Below are positions 1-8,264 of a stretch of 64,000 nucleotides of DNA, one piece after another. The notes beneath the pieces are model-generated. The model was not told where the DNA came from. It did not search any database and worked only from the letters and a program-made list of their open reading frames with translations. Source of the DNA: Nocardia puris (GTDB taxonomy: Bacteria; Actinomycetota; Actinomycetes; Mycobacteriales; Mycobacteriaceae); assembly GCF_003315035.1 (NCBI RefSeq), contig NZ_QNRE01000001.1, positions 903,224-967,223 of the forward strand, given 5' to 3'. The position numbers and the translations under genes are program-made. How positions within the stretch are numbered: position 1 is the first letter of the stretch; the number at the start of each line of letters is the position of its first letter.

Positions 1-816
1 GATCTGGCCCGCGCGCACGGATTACAGGTCGCGACCGTGCCGCTGGACCCGTTCACCGACCGGCTCACCGAGGGCATGCTCCGCGCCGCCGTCTCACGGG
101 ACACCCGGGCCGTGGTGGTGTGCACGCCGTCGAATCCGTCCGGGCACCGGCTGACGCGCGCGGAACTGGAGGCGGTGGCGGCGGTCGCCGAACAGTACGA
201 CTTGCTGATCCTGTCCGACGAGATCTACGAGTACATCTATTTCGACGCCGCGCCGCACCTGTCGCCGGCCGCGCTGGCTCCGGAGGTGCGCGCCCGCACG
301 GTCACCATCTCGGGTCTGTCGAAGACCTACGGCGTGCCCGGCTGGCGACTCGGCTACGCCGCGGCCCCCGGTCCGCTCGCGGCGGGGCTCGGCAAGGCGG
401 CCGACCTGCTCACCGTTTGCGCGCCGACACCGCTGCAAGAAGTGGCGGTGGCCGCGCTGCGCCTGCCCTCCGGCTATTACGAGTCGATGCGCGCAGATCT
501 GCGCCGCCGCAAGGACGTGGTGGCCGCCGCGTTCACCGCGCTCGGCCTGCGCCCGAACTCGCCCGTCGGCGCGTACTACCTGCTCGTCGACTGCACCGAG
601 ATGGGCGTGGCCACCGGCTGGGACGCCGCGGAGGTGCTGCTGAGCGACTACGGGCTGGCCACCATTCCCGGTGACGCGTTCCACGACCGCGCGCCGTTGC
701 GCCCGTACGTACGGGCGTGCTTCGGTATCGATGACAGTGATGTTCGCGCGCTGACCGCGTTCGCGGAGGAGGTGCCGCGCTCTCCCAGCTACTCGGCTTC
801 GTCGCCGTCTCGCTGA
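1..816 (+). CDS. PLP-dependent class I/II aminotransferase, 5' end outside window
   Basis: Fold-type I aminotransferase that transfers amino groups through a pyridoxal phosphate Schiff base in the cytoplasm. The reading frame is open from base 1, so the N-terminus lies outside the window. Visible family marks are SNPSG, the cofactor-contacting LSDEIYEYI (Asp and Tyr), the Schiff-base lysine in SGLSKTYGVPGWRLGY, and a late Arg in RPYVRACFG that would bind the substrate carboxylate. Substrate cannot be told from sequence. The last residues (PRSPSYSASSPSR) look unlike a normal end and are read out of frame over the start of the LysE-like gene, so a frameshift at about 772-780 may have altered this terminus. 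Confidence 0.85.
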   Translation, partial: DLARAHGLQVATVPLDPFTDRLTEGMLRAAVSRDTRAVVVCTPSNPSGHRLTRAELEAVAAVAEQYDLLILSDEIYEYIYFDAAPHLSPAALAPEVRARTVTISGLSKTYGVPGWRLGYAAAPGPLAAGLGKAADLLTVCAPTPLQEVAVAALRLPSGYYESMRADLRRRKDVVAAAFTALGLRPNSPVGAYYLLVDCTEMGVATGWDAAEVLLSDYGLATIPGDAFHDRAPLRPYVRACFGIDDSDVRALTAFAEEVPRSPSYSASSPSR

Positions 817-1392
817 TCATCATCGTGGTGCCGGGGCCCGACCTCACGCTCCTGCTGCGCAACGCGGCCTACGGCGGGCGGCCCGGCGCGGCGGCGACCG
901 CGGCGGGGATCATGACCGGCAACGCGGTGCTGGCGGTGGGCCTGACCGCGATCCTCGCCGCATCCGAACCGGTGTACCTGGCCCTGCGGGTGGCGGGCGC
1001 GGCCTACCTGCTCTACCTGGGGATCGGCGCGCTGCGCGCTGTCCCGTCGCGGGCGGGAACCGGTGACGGCGGAACCGGCGCCGCGCCGCACCGCCACCCG
1101 CGCGGCGGGCTTCCGGCAGGGACTGTTCAGCAACCTGTTGAACCCGAAGGTCGCCGCCTTCCACCTCTCCTTGTTCCCCCAGTTCGATCTGCACCCGCTC
1201 ACCGGGCTGGCCCAGCACGCGGTGCTGGCCGCCACCTTCCGGGTCCTCGCCCTGGCCTGGTACTGCGCGGTGGTCGCCCTGCTCGGGAAGGCAGAGGAGC
1301 TGTTGCGTCGCAACACCGTTCGCCGCCGCATCTCCGCGCTGTCGGGGGTGGCGCTGGTCGGACTCGGTGGCGCGCTGCTCGCCAAAGGCTGA
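780..1392 (+). pseudogene. LysE/RhtB-type amino acid exporter, frameshifted
   Basis: Inner-membrane amino acid efflux protein family. The N-terminal half (LSQLLGFVAVSLIIIVVPGP, then LLLRNAA and YLLYLGIGALRA) is in one frame. The C-terminal half (GFRQGLFSNLLNPKVAAF, LFPQF, final helix) is one base out, with the switch at about 1036-1060. The family signature VPGPD and the NLLNPK motif are both present, so the gene is recognisable but split. The N-terminal coding also begins upstream of any in-frame start: GTG at 825 would remove the first helix. Two frame defects suggest a pseudogene. Sequencing error is the alternative. Confidence 0.7.
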
Positions 1393-1573
1393 TCGCCCCG
1401 GGTTTTCACCCGGCGTTTCCCCCGACTTGCCCGTCCGGCGCTCGGCAATCGGCGGGCGGTGTGGTGTGGTGGTGTCGGCGCGTCCGGAACGGCTCTGACA
1501 GGCCGAAATCCCGGACGTTCGACCAAACCGGAGCCGTTTCACCCCGACCACCGCCTACCCTTCGGAGTTCGCC

Positions 1574-3052
1574 TTGACCTTCGATCCGCTCGGCGCCCAC
1601 GACCGCGAGAACGGGCGCGACCCCGCAGTGACCGCCGCCGAACGGGCCGTCGCCCGGCAGCGGTCGCTCGCCGCCGACCCGGACGCCTTGGCGGAGGCGT
1701 TGACGAGCCTCGGCGCCGCACTCGGGCAGGCCGGCCGCACCGACGGCGCGATCACCGCCGTCGAGGAGGCACGCGGTCTCTACCGGCACCTGGCCGGCGA
1801 CGATCCGGACCACCTCCCCGATCTGCTCGCCACACTCGGCACGCTGGCCGATCTCTACGACCTTGGGGAACGGTTCGACGACACCGTCACCGCCTACGAG
1901 GAGATGGTGGACATCTACCGCCACCTCTCCCCTACGGACCGGTCCTGCGTCACCGGCCTCGCGCAGGCCCTGCACGCGCTGGAACTCGCCCTCGCCCAGG
2001 TGGGCAGGCGCGACGAGGCCGAGGACGCGTGGCAGCGCGCCATCGCGCACCTGGACACCGAACCGTCGCAGTTCCTGCGACTGGCCCGCGCGCGCGGGAA
2101 ACACCCGGGCAGCAGGCGCGCCCTGGAATGGCTGGCGCAATTGCAGTCCGAGGTGACCGACCGCGGACTGCTGGCGATTCTCCATCACGCGGTGCGCTGG
2201 CACCGCCGCAACGATCCGCTCACCTGGGACGCGTGGTGGGCCGAGCGCACCGGCACGCAACCCGCGCCGTGGATGACGGTCGACGCACGGCTGGTCGAGA
2301 CGGCCATGCGATGGGTGGAGTGCGAGACCTTCGACCAGGAACGCGACGTCCTGCTCGACCATCCCGAACTGCTGCGACCGCACGCGGATGTCGCTGTGGC
2401 GGAAGCGTTTCTGATCGTCGACGAGTTCCACGCCGCCCGGCTCGCCGCGACCCGCGACCACGCCAAGGACCACGGTGTCGAGGACGCCTACGAACCCCTC
2501 CTGCGCCTGGGCGCGTGGCGGGACTTCCTGTCCGCTCCCGCCGCGACGCAGCGCGAGACCCTGCGCGGCGATCTCGGTGACCTCGCCGAGGAGGGCACCT
2601 TGGCCGCCATCATGGAGCAGGTCCGGGCCGATCCCGCCGACGTCCGGCTCCGGCGCGCCGCGGGCCTGGTCGCCCTCGCCGTCGAGGAGCGCGATCAGGA
2701 CTTGCTGGACGAGGTCTTCGCGGCCGTCGAGAACCCCACCCGCTTCCCGCCCCTGCTCGACGCCACCATTCGCGACCTCCACCGCGCCCCGGCTCTCCAA
2801 CTGCTGGTCGAGGTCGCCCTCACCACCGCCCGCGACCACGACGCCCTCGCCGTCATCGGCTTCTACGACGCCTGTTCGGCCGCGATCGACGAAAACCCCA
2901 ACGCCGCCACCAGCTTGCGCCAAGCCCTCGCCCTGTCCCCGCACCGCCGCCCGGGGTGGGCGAAGGCACTCACCGAACTCGCCGAGCTGCACCCGGCTCT
3001 CGAGACGCTGATTCCCGTTGTCACAGAGGATGTTTCCCCGGGGACGAACTGA
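1574..3052 (+). CDS. TPR-repeat protein of unknown function
   Basis: A 492-residue protein with a TTG start. The first ~150 residues hold about three tetratricopeptide-like helix pairs with conserved small and aromatic positions (for example LTSLGAALGQAGRTDGAITA and TYEEMVDIYRHL-like segments). TPR units usually mediate protein-protein contacts. The remaining ~340 residues are Asp/Glu/Arg/Ala-rich, mostly helical in character, and match no enzyme family I recognise. There is no signal peptide or membrane segment, so it is probably cytoplasmic. It sits between a broken exporter and a deleted ABC gene, and no function can be inferred from the context. Confidence 0.75.
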   Translation: MTFDPLGAHDRENGRDPAVTAAERAVARQRSLAADPDALAEALTSLGAALGQAGRTDGAITAVEEARGLYRHLAGDDPDHLPDLLATLGTLADLYDLGERFDDTVTAYEEMVDIYRHLSPTDRSCVTGLAQALHALELALAQVGRRDEAEDAWQRAIAHLDTEPSQFLRLARARGKHPGSRRALEWLAQLQSEVTDRGLLAILHHAVRWHRRNDPLTWDAWWAERTGTQPAPWMTVDARLVETAMRWVECETFDQERDVLLDHPELLRPHADVAVAEAFLIVDEFHAARLAATRDHAKDHGVEDAYEPLLRLGAWRDFLSAPAATQRETLRGDLGDLAEEGTLAAIMEQVRADPADVRLRRAAGLVALAVEERDQDLLDEVFAAVENPTRFPPLLDATIRDLHRAPALQLLVEVALTTARDHDALAVIGFYDACSAAIDENPNAATSLRQALALSPHRRPGWAKALTELAELHPALETLIPVVTEDVSPGTN

Positions 3053-3112
3053 ATGTCCGCCGCGGCCAGCACAACTACACTGAACTCCTCAGACAAGTAG
3101 AGAGGTTCGCCG

Positions 3113-3438
3113 ATGTCCGCGCCCGCGCCCTGATCGACGACCCCGACGTGCTGCTGCTCGACGAACCCGCCACGGGTCTCGACCTGGCCGCCCGCGAACA
3201 GCTCCTCACCACCATCGACGACCTCGACCGCAGCCACCCCGGCGTGGCATCGGTGCTGGTCACCCACCATCTCGAGGAGTTGCCGAGCAGCACCACGCAC
3301 GCGCTGCTCATCGCAGGCGGCCGGACGGTCGCCTCCGGCACCGCGACCGAGGTGATCACCACCGAGCACGTCTCGACGGCGTTCGAGCACCCGATCGAGG
3401 TGCGCTACGACGGCCGCTGGAGCGCTCGCGCACGCTGA
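3113..3438 (+). pseudogene. ABC transporter ATPase remnant with internal deletion
   Basis: The last ~105 codons encode the C-terminal half of an ABC ATPase: Walker B (DDPDVLLLDEPATGLD), the H-loop region (VLVTHHLEELP) and a terminal GGRTVASGTATEV. The Walker A and signature (LSGGQ) segments are missing. A start-like ATG at 3113 with an AGAGAGG site 7-13 bases upstream gives only MSAPAP before a stop, while the ATPase end continues in another frame across the same bases. This is what a deletion joining the gene's start to its second half would leave. It cannot bind ATP as it stands. Confidence 0.75.
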
Positions 3439-3503
3439 CCGGGGGCTCGTTCCCGCGGGCGTACGATCGCAGGCATTCATGTCAGCGTGGACGGGAGGAT
3501 GTC

Positions 3504-3773
3504 GTGGGAATCGTGCACCGGATCATCGCCACCACCAGTGTCGCGGCGGGCTTGACGCTGGCCGTCGCGGGCGTCGCGAACGCCCAACCGCAGGAGCCCG
3601 AGGAGCGGCCGACCTGCCCGCTCGCCCAGTGGATCGAGACGTGGCCGCCCGCCCCCGAGGGCTGCGCCGCCGCGTGGGACCCCATCGAAGACGCGATCGA
3701 GGACTCGATCCCCGAGCCCGCCCAGCAGGCGTTCGACGCCTTCGACGACTGGTGCGAGGGCGACCAGGACTGA
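3504..3773 (+). CDS. Small secreted protein, unknown
   Basis: 89 residues from GTG 3504, preceded by a GGGAGG ribosome site at about 3493. Residues 1-28 form a classic Sec signal peptide (MGIVHRIIATTSVAAG..., ending VANA) with likely cleavage before QPQEP. The mature part is short and acidic, and contains three cysteines (positions ~38, 53, 83) and paired Trp/Pro motifs. No family recognised. It stands alone between the ABC remnant and a convergent membrane protein gene. Confidence 0.75.
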   Translation: MGIVHRIIATTSVAAGLTLAVAGVANAQPQEPEERPTCPLAQWIETWPPAPEGCAAAWDPIEDAIEDSIPEPAQQAFDAFDDWCEGDQD

Positions 3774-3868
3774 CCGCGCGGCCCTCGCGCTTCGGCGCCC
3801 CCGCTCGGCGGCGGCACGGTGGCGAGGTTCGCCACACATGACCGGAAAGCGTTGTCCGCGTTTGCGTT

Positions 3869-4282
3869 CTACGCCGGCAGCGCGCGTGCGGCGAACTGAG
3901 GGTACAGCTGCCGGACCGCGATCGCCGTCAGCACCACGACGCAGAACAGGTCGAAGATAACGCTGAACAGCGCCAGATCACCGCGGATCGCGGCGTTCGG
4001 CAGAATCAATGCGAGGAACACCGTTTTCGTCGCGACCGCCCCCAGCGCCGCGGCCGGGCGGGCGGGCCGGAACCACGCCGCCCACACCAGAGCCGCGCCC
4101 AGCACGAATTGCAGCATGCCGCGATGTTGCAGCAGCGCGAGGGTCATCGCGTCGGGATTCGTCACGCCGTAGGTCCATTCCAGCGCGTACGGGTCGAGCA
4201 GGGCCAAAGCCGGCGTCGCGGTGACCACCCCCGTCGTCACCAGCAGCACTCGAACCGTTCGCTCACCACGTCCTGTGGTCAT
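3869..4282 (-). CDS. Small integral membrane protein, unknown
   Basis: A 137-residue protein with about four hydrophobic helices (VLLVTTGVVTATPALALLDP, FVLGAALVWAAWF, AAALGAVATKTVFLALIL, FDLFCVVVLTAIAV). The ATG at 4282 (MTTGRGERT) was chosen because GGAGA lies 8 bases upstream. A GTG 27 bases further out is possible. It is divergent from a MarR regulator 84 bases away, the usual arrangement for a gene that the regulator controls, but that link is inferred. Similar small four-helix proteins have no assigned function. Confidence 0.7.
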   Translation of the reverse strand: MTTGRGERTVRVLLVTTGVVTATPALALLDPYALEWTYGVTNPDAMTLALLQHRGMLQFVLGAALVWAAWFRPARPAAALGAVATKTVFLALILPNAAIRGDLALFSVIFDLFCVVVLTAIAVRQLYPQFAARALPA

Positions 4283-4366
4283 GTCGAATCTCCAATTCAT
4301 CAGTAGCACTGATTATCAGGCTATATGACCATCACAGGTGTTGACAATGATCGGTAGGGTGAACAC

Positions 4367-4864
4367 ATGGGTCGCCTTCCCCCGGTGCAGCCGGAACTCG
4401 TCACGTCCTCGACCGGGTATCTCGTGGTGCGGCTCGGCGAGGTCATGCGGGAACGCACCGAATCACTGCTGACCCGGTGGCAGCTGACCGCCCGGGACGT
4501 GCGCGTGCTCGGATTCGCCGCCGCGCGGCCGCTCTCGCAGCGGGAACTGGCCGAGGTGGCAGGGCTGGATCGCACGACGATGGTCGGCGTGGTCGACAAG
4601 CTGGAATCCCTCGGCTACGCGCGCCGGGAGCGCGACGCGACCGACCGCAGGCGCTTCCTCGTCACCGTCACCGAGTCCGGGCAGCGGTCGCTCGGCGAGG
4701 CCCTGGCCCTGCTCGCCGCCGCCCAGGACGAATTCCTCGCGCCGCTCAGCGCGGACGAGCGCGGGTCGTTCCACGCCGCGCTAGAACGCCTCTTCCTCGC
4801 CCACGACCCCAGTTGCCGTCCGGCACAAGAGGATTCCCCGCCCGCGAACGGCGCCTCGGCGTGA
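4367..4864 (+). CDS. MarR-family transcriptional regulator
   Basis: 165-residue winged-helix regulator. The DNA-binding part is visible at residues ~50-110: RELAEVAGLDRTTMVGVVDK (helix-turn-helix) followed by the wing RRERDATDRRRFLVTVTESG, which carries the family's DxRRR motif. MarR proteins bind palindromes as dimers and release them on ligand binding. The stop overlaps the GTG of the acetyltransferase gene by three bases, so the two are probably co-transcribed. The divergent membrane protein gene is the likeliest target. Confidence 0.9.
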   Translation: MGRLPPVQPELVTSSTGYLVVRLGEVMRERTESLLTRWQLTARDVRVLGFAAARPLSQRELAEVAGLDRTTMVGVVDKLESLGYARRERDATDRRRFLVTVTESGQRSLGEALALLAAAQDEFLAPLSADERGSFHAALERLFLAHDPSCRPAQEDSPPANGASA

Positions 4865-5376
4865 GCGAGTGGCGGATCGAGGAGTTGGAGGCCCGGCACG
4901 TGCGGGGGCTGGCCGAGTGCCATATCGCCTGCTGGCGGGAGGCGTATCGGGGGATCGTGCCCGACCACGTGCTCGACGCGTTCGATGTGGAGCGGCGAGC
5001 GGAGCAATTGGAGCGGTTCCGGGTGGCGCACCCCCACGACACGGTGGTCGCCCTGCACGGGGACGAGGTCATCGGGTTCGCGAGGGCCGCGGTCGCCGAG
5101 GACGATGCCGCCGCCGAGCGCATCCTGTACGCGCTGTACGTGCGGGCCGCCTGGTACGGAAAAGGTGTGGCGCACGACCTGATGCGTGCCGTACTCGTCC
5201 CCGAAAAGTCCCACTACCTCTGGGTTTTCGAGGCGAACCCGCGCGCCCGGCGGTTCTATCGCAAGTACGGCTTCGAGCTCGACGGCGGGCGGCGGACCGA
5301 GGCGTTCACCGTCGCCCAGCAGCTGCGGATGGTACGGCCCCCGGGACCTGTCGAAGGCCGACCGAGCAAACGATAG
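4861..5376 (+). CDS. GNAT-family N-acetyltransferase
   Basis: 171 residues starting at GTG 4861, inside the MarR stop codon. The fold is recognisable from LYVRAAWYGKGVAHDLM (the acetyl-CoA binding motif A, where R/Q-x-x-G-x-G appears as AAWYGKGVA), the beta4-beta5 segment SHYLWVFEANPRARRFYRKYGF, and the start AECHIACWREAYRGI, which is common in actinobacterial GNATs. It transfers acetyl from acetyl-CoA to an amine. The substrate is unknown. Translational coupling to MarR suggests shared regulation. Confidence 0.88.
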   Translation: MSEWRIEELEARHVRGLAECHIACWREAYRGIVPDHVLDAFDVERRAEQLERFRVAHPHDTVVALHGDEVIGFARAAVAEDDAAAERILYALYVRAAWYGKGVAHDLMRAVLVPEKSHYLWVFEANPRARRFYRKYGFELDGGRRTEAFTVAQQLRMVRPPGPVEGRPSKR

Positions 5377-5386
5377 GGTGCGGTTC

Positions 5387-6175
5387 ATGACCTCCACCGA
5401 GCAGACCGAGTACGTCACCGCCACCGACGGCGTCCTCCAGATCACCATCGCCACCGCCGCCAACGGCACCTCGATGGACTTCGCCGGGATCAACGCGGGC
5501 ACCGCCGCGCTGGCCGACCTCGGACCGGAGATCGGCGCGGTCGTGCTGACCGGCGCGGGCGCGAACTTCTGCGCGGGCGGCAACGTGCGCGATTTCGCGG
5601 CCGCCGAGGACCGCGCGGGCCGCCTGCACCAGCTCGCCACCGAACTGCACGATTTCGTGCGCGCCCTCGACGCCACTCGCGTCCCGGTGCTCGCCGCCGT
5701 GCACGGCTGGGCCGCGGGCGCGGGTATGAGCCTGGTGCTCGCCGCCGACATCGCCCTCGGCGGACCCTCCACCAAGCTGCGCCCCGCCTACCCCGGCATC
5801 GGGTTCAGCCCCGACGGCGGCATGTCGTGGACCCTGCCGCGTGTGGTCGGCGCGGGCCGCGCGCGCGAAATCCTGCTCGCCGACGCGATTCTCGACGGCG
5901 AGGAAGCCGTGCGGCTCGGCATCCTCAGCCGCCTGGTGGACGACGCCGACGTCCGCGCCGAAACCCTCGCCCTGGCAACGACTCTCGCCCGCGGCCCGCG
6001 TTCCACCTACGCGGCGATGAAATCCCTTCTCGCCCAGTCGGTCACGAACACCCTCGACGAGCAGCTCGACCGCGAGCGCGACTTCATCGCCGCGGCCGCC
6101 GCCAGTCCCACCGGCCGCGAAGGCGTCGACGCCTTCGTCGCCAAGCGCAAGCCCGACTACACCGCCCTCACCTGA
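5387..6175 (+). CDS. Enoyl-CoA hydratase/isomerase (crotonase) family protein
   Basis: 262-residue crotonase-fold protein from ATG 5387. The CoA/oxyanion-hole motifs are clear: TGAGANFCAGGNVRDF and HGWAAGAGMSLVLAADIALG. The segment where true hydratases carry their second catalytic Glu reads GFSPDGGMSWTLPRVVG, with Asp rather than Glu. This pattern is more common in isomerase-like (PaaG-type) members, so hydration of a simple enoyl-CoA is doubtful. It probably acts on an acyl-CoA in the cytoplasm. It follows the GNAT gene after a short gap, with no other fatty-acid genes beside it. Confidence 0.85.
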   Translation: MTSTEQTEYVTATDGVLQITIATAANGTSMDFAGINAGTAALADLGPEIGAVVLTGAGANFCAGGNVRDFAAAEDRAGRLHQLATELHDFVRALDATRVPVLAAVHGWAAGAGMSLVLAADIALGGPSTKLRPAYPGIGFSPDGGMSWTLPRVVGAGRAREILLADAILDGEEAVRLGILSRLVDDADVRAETLALATTLARGPRSTYAAMKSLLAQSVTNTLDEQLDRERDFIAAAAASPTGREGVDAFVAKRKPDYTALT

Positions 6176-6246
6176 ACCTCCCGCGTGCCCGCCCCCGAGC
6201 AGGCACGCACACCCTTTGTTAATGACTGATCACCCCCAATTACCAG

Positions 6247-6272
6247 CTGATATACATAATTGTGTATATCAG
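6247..6272. promoter_or_regulatory. Perfect 10-bp palindrome, probable HigBA operator/promoter
   Basis: CTGATATACA and TGTATATCAG are exact reverse complements separated by six bases, in an AT-rich pocket just ahead of the HigB-like remnant. The palindrome also contains TATACATAAT-like -10 sequence. Antitoxins of the HigA/XRE type usually repress their own promoter by binding such a repeat, so this is the expected operator. Role inferred. Confidence 0.7.
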
Positions 6273-6277
6273 TCAGC

Positions 6278-6565
6278 GTGAAGGAGGAAACTCGGAGAGA
6301 CGCCGAGAGGAGCGAAACCGATGCCACGTGTCGGCAAGGGCGCGTGGAGATCTGTATAGCTGAAGACGACGGCTGGTTCCGCGTGTTCTACGTCGCCGAT
6401 ATCGGCGGGAAAGTATGCATCCTTCACGGCTTCCAGAAGAAGTCCAACCAGACTCCGAAGTCAGCCATTGATGTCGGTGCCAGGCGGTACCGGCAAGCTG
6501 TGGAAGAGTCCCAGCAACGAAGACAGGAACCGGGCTCGCACGGCCGCCAGGTCCGTGCGAGATGA
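6278..6565 (+). pseudogene. HigB/RelE-like toxin, N-terminally lost and frameshifted
   Basis: The C-terminal part EICIAEDDGWFRVFYVADIG, then VCILHGFQKKSNQTP and a KSAIDVGARRY-like helix, is typical of the phage Gp49/HigB mRNA-cleaving toxins. The preceding family segment (KPMPRVGKGAW) is also present, but in another frame: bases 6321-6347 read it, and the join at 6347 needs one extra G to continue into EICIAED. The usual first ~35 residues are absent because an in-frame stop (6279) and the palindrome lie there. An alternative reading from GTG 6278 makes a 95-residue protein with an unrelated N-terminus. A non-functional toxin is most likely. Confidence 0.65.
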
Positions 6566-6647
6566 ACGGCACGACAAAGAGCTATACGGCGTGACCATCT
6601 CTCGCTCCCCAGCGCATAGTGGACGGTCCGGAACAAGAGGCAATCTC

Positions 6648-6977
6648 ATGACCAGGCAGCAGGAGAACACTCAGCAGGAGTACGCATCGGTCTTCGATGC
6701 CTTGGCAGACACCCCTGCCGAGGCGGAAAACCTCGAGGTCAGGTCTCAGTTGATGCGCGCGATCCGCGATCGAATCGATGAGTTCGGCTGGTCGCAGCAG
6801 GTCGCGGCGGACAACCTCGGCGTGACGCAACCACGGATCTCGGAACTGAAGAACGGCAAACTGAGCCGGTTCTCGATCGATGTGCTCGTGAATCTCGCGA
6901 CCAAGGTCGGGTTGGTGGTGGAAGTGCGTGTGGTCGAGGCGAATTCAGCACCGTCGACACGTCATGTCGATGCTTGA
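6648..6977 (+). CDS. XRE-family HTH antitoxin (HigA-like)
   Basis: 109 residues from ATG 6648 (MTRQQENTQQEY). The helix-turn-helix sits at residues ~47-75: FGWSQQVAADNLGVTQPRIS followed by ELKNGKLSRFSIDVLV, the arrangement of the XRE/HigA antitoxins that lie downstream of HigB toxins. It would neutralise HigB and repress the shared promoter through the palindrome at 6247-6272. The reading frame is intact while the toxin appears broken, so it may now act only as a DNA-binding orphan antitoxin. The upstream frame is also open, but the ATG here gives the normal family length. Confidence 0.82.
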   Translation: MTRQQENTQQEYASVFDALADTPAEAENLEVRSQLMRAIRDRIDEFGWSQQVAADNLGVTQPRISELKNGKLSRFSIDVLVNLATKVGLVVEVRVVEANSAPSTRHVDA

Positions 6978-7037
6978 GACGTAGCAGAGGCCCGCCGGGT
7001 CGAGCCGACGCCTAGCCTCCGTTCGCACGAACATCTG

Positions 7038-7916
7038 TCAGTCCGCTACCGCCTCCACCACGAACTCGGCGACCGCGTCGGTGAAGGCGTCGTTGTCGTC
7101 GCCCGCGGCGGTGTGGGCGGCGCCGCCGATCTCGGCGAGCCGGGCGTGCGGGACCAGTGCCAGGAAGGCGGCCGCGCCCTCCTCGCTCACCACATCGGAC
7201 TGGACGCCGCGGACCAGCAGGACCGGGATGGTGAGGGAGCGCGCGGCGGCCTCCATCGACTCGATCATCGCGGAGGGGTCCTCCACGCGGTCGCGGAGCA
7301 TGTCCGGGTCCCAGTGCCAGTACCAGCGGCCGTCGCGCTCGCGCAGATTGCGGCGCAGGCCGTCAGTGTTCTTCGGGCGCGGGCGGTGCGGAAGGTACTC
7401 GGCGACGGCGTCGGCGGCCTGCTCGAGGGTGTCGAACCCGTCGCGGTGCTTGCCGAGGAAGTCGATGACGCGCTCCACGCCCGTGCGCTCGGGCCGGGTG
7501 ACGATGTCCACCAGCACCAGCGCGCGGATGAGCGGCCCGGCCGGCGACCGCGTGGCGAGCAGGCTGGTCACACCGCCCATACTCGCGCCGACCACCACCG
7601 CGCCGTTCGCCGGCGTCGCGCCCAGTTGTTCGAGGATGAGGCCCAGGTCGGCGACCATCGTGGCGCGGGAGTAGTCGCGGTCGGGCGCCCACTGGCTGTC
7701 GCCGTGGCCGCGGGCGTCGACGGTGACGACCTGCAACCCGGAGGCGGCCAGCTTCGCGCCGGTCGCCTTCCACGAGTGCCTGGTCTGGCCACCACCGTGC
7801 AGAAAGACGACGAGCTGGCCGTCAACCGGTCCGAACCGGTCGGCGGCCAGCTCCAGCCCGCCCGAACCGCGCAGGGTGAGGCGGGTCGGTTCGAGCAGAT
7901 AGTTCGCTTTACTCAC
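7038..7916 (-). CDS. Alpha/beta-hydrolase, epoxide-hydrolase/esterase-like
   Basis: 292-residue alpha/beta hydrolase. The oxyanion-loop HGGGQTRHSW, the nucleophile elbow VGASMGGVTS (Ser of G-x-S-x-G), an acid after strand 6 (VRGVQSDVVSEEG) and the catalytic His (GGAAHTAAGDDN) are all present. GTG 7916 (VSKANYLL) was taken as start because it fits relatives. An upstream GTG at 7934 would add six residues. No signal peptide, so cytoplasmic. Substrate unknown. It is a single gene with no obvious partner. Confidence 0.85.
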   Translation of the reverse strand: MSKANYLLEPTRLTLRGSGGLELAADRFGPVDGQLVVFLHGGGQTRHSWKATGAKLAASGLQVVTVDARGHGDSQWAPDRDYSRATMVADLGLILEQLGATPANGAVVVGASMGGVTSLLATRSPAGPLIRALVLVDIVTRPERTGVERVIDFLGKHRDGFDTLEQAADAVAEYLPHRPRPKNTDGLRRNLRERDGRWYWHWDPDMLRDRVEDPSAMIESMEAAARSLTIPVLLVRGVQSDVVSEEGAAAFLALVPHARLAEIGGAAHTAAGDDNDAFTDAVAEFVVEAVAD

Positions 7917-7968
7917 GATCCGAGCATCGCACAAGCGCTCGCTCGGGTCTACGGGAGATGCGCCGGAA

Positions 7969-8211
7969 TCAGCAGTCCAGCACCATGGCGCTGAAGGTGC
8001 GCTGGAACAGGCACGCGACCTTCGCGTTCACCGACGCGGAGATGGTGGAGGACCCGAACGAGGTGAACTCCTCGGCTACCTGCGTGTTCGCGACCGGCTC
8101 GGTGTAAGGCTCGAGCGGCAGCGGCGCCGCGCTCGCCGACGCCATGCCACCGGCCAGCGCGGCCGTGACGGCCAGGGTGGCGGTGACGCCGCGAACGGTG
8201 TTGTGCTGCAT
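7969..8211 (-). CDS. Small secreted protein, unknown
   Basis: 80 residues. ATG 8211 is preceded by GAGGAG 8 bases upstream, which favours it over the ATG 15 bases earlier. A Sec signal peptide (TLAVTAALAGGMASASA) is likely cleaved after ASA. The mature part is about 50 residues with two cysteines near the end (VACLFQR and the last residue). Similar short secreted proteins occur in Nocardia without known function. It lies upstream of a hydrolase gene on the same strand. Confidence 0.7.
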   Translation of the reverse strand: MQHNTVRGVTATLAVTAALAGGMASASAAPLPLEPYTEPVANTQVAEEFTSFGSSTISASVNAKVACLFQRTFSAMVLDC

Positions 8212-8264
8212 GGAATTGCTCCTCATCTGGGGTAACTCGGTGGTGCGGATATCGGGCGGAGAAG

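Noticed and set aside
5388-6175. True crotonase hydratase assignment
   Set aside because: Second catalytic Glu position is Asp in SPDGG. Kept only as family-level enoyl-CoA hydratase/isomerase.
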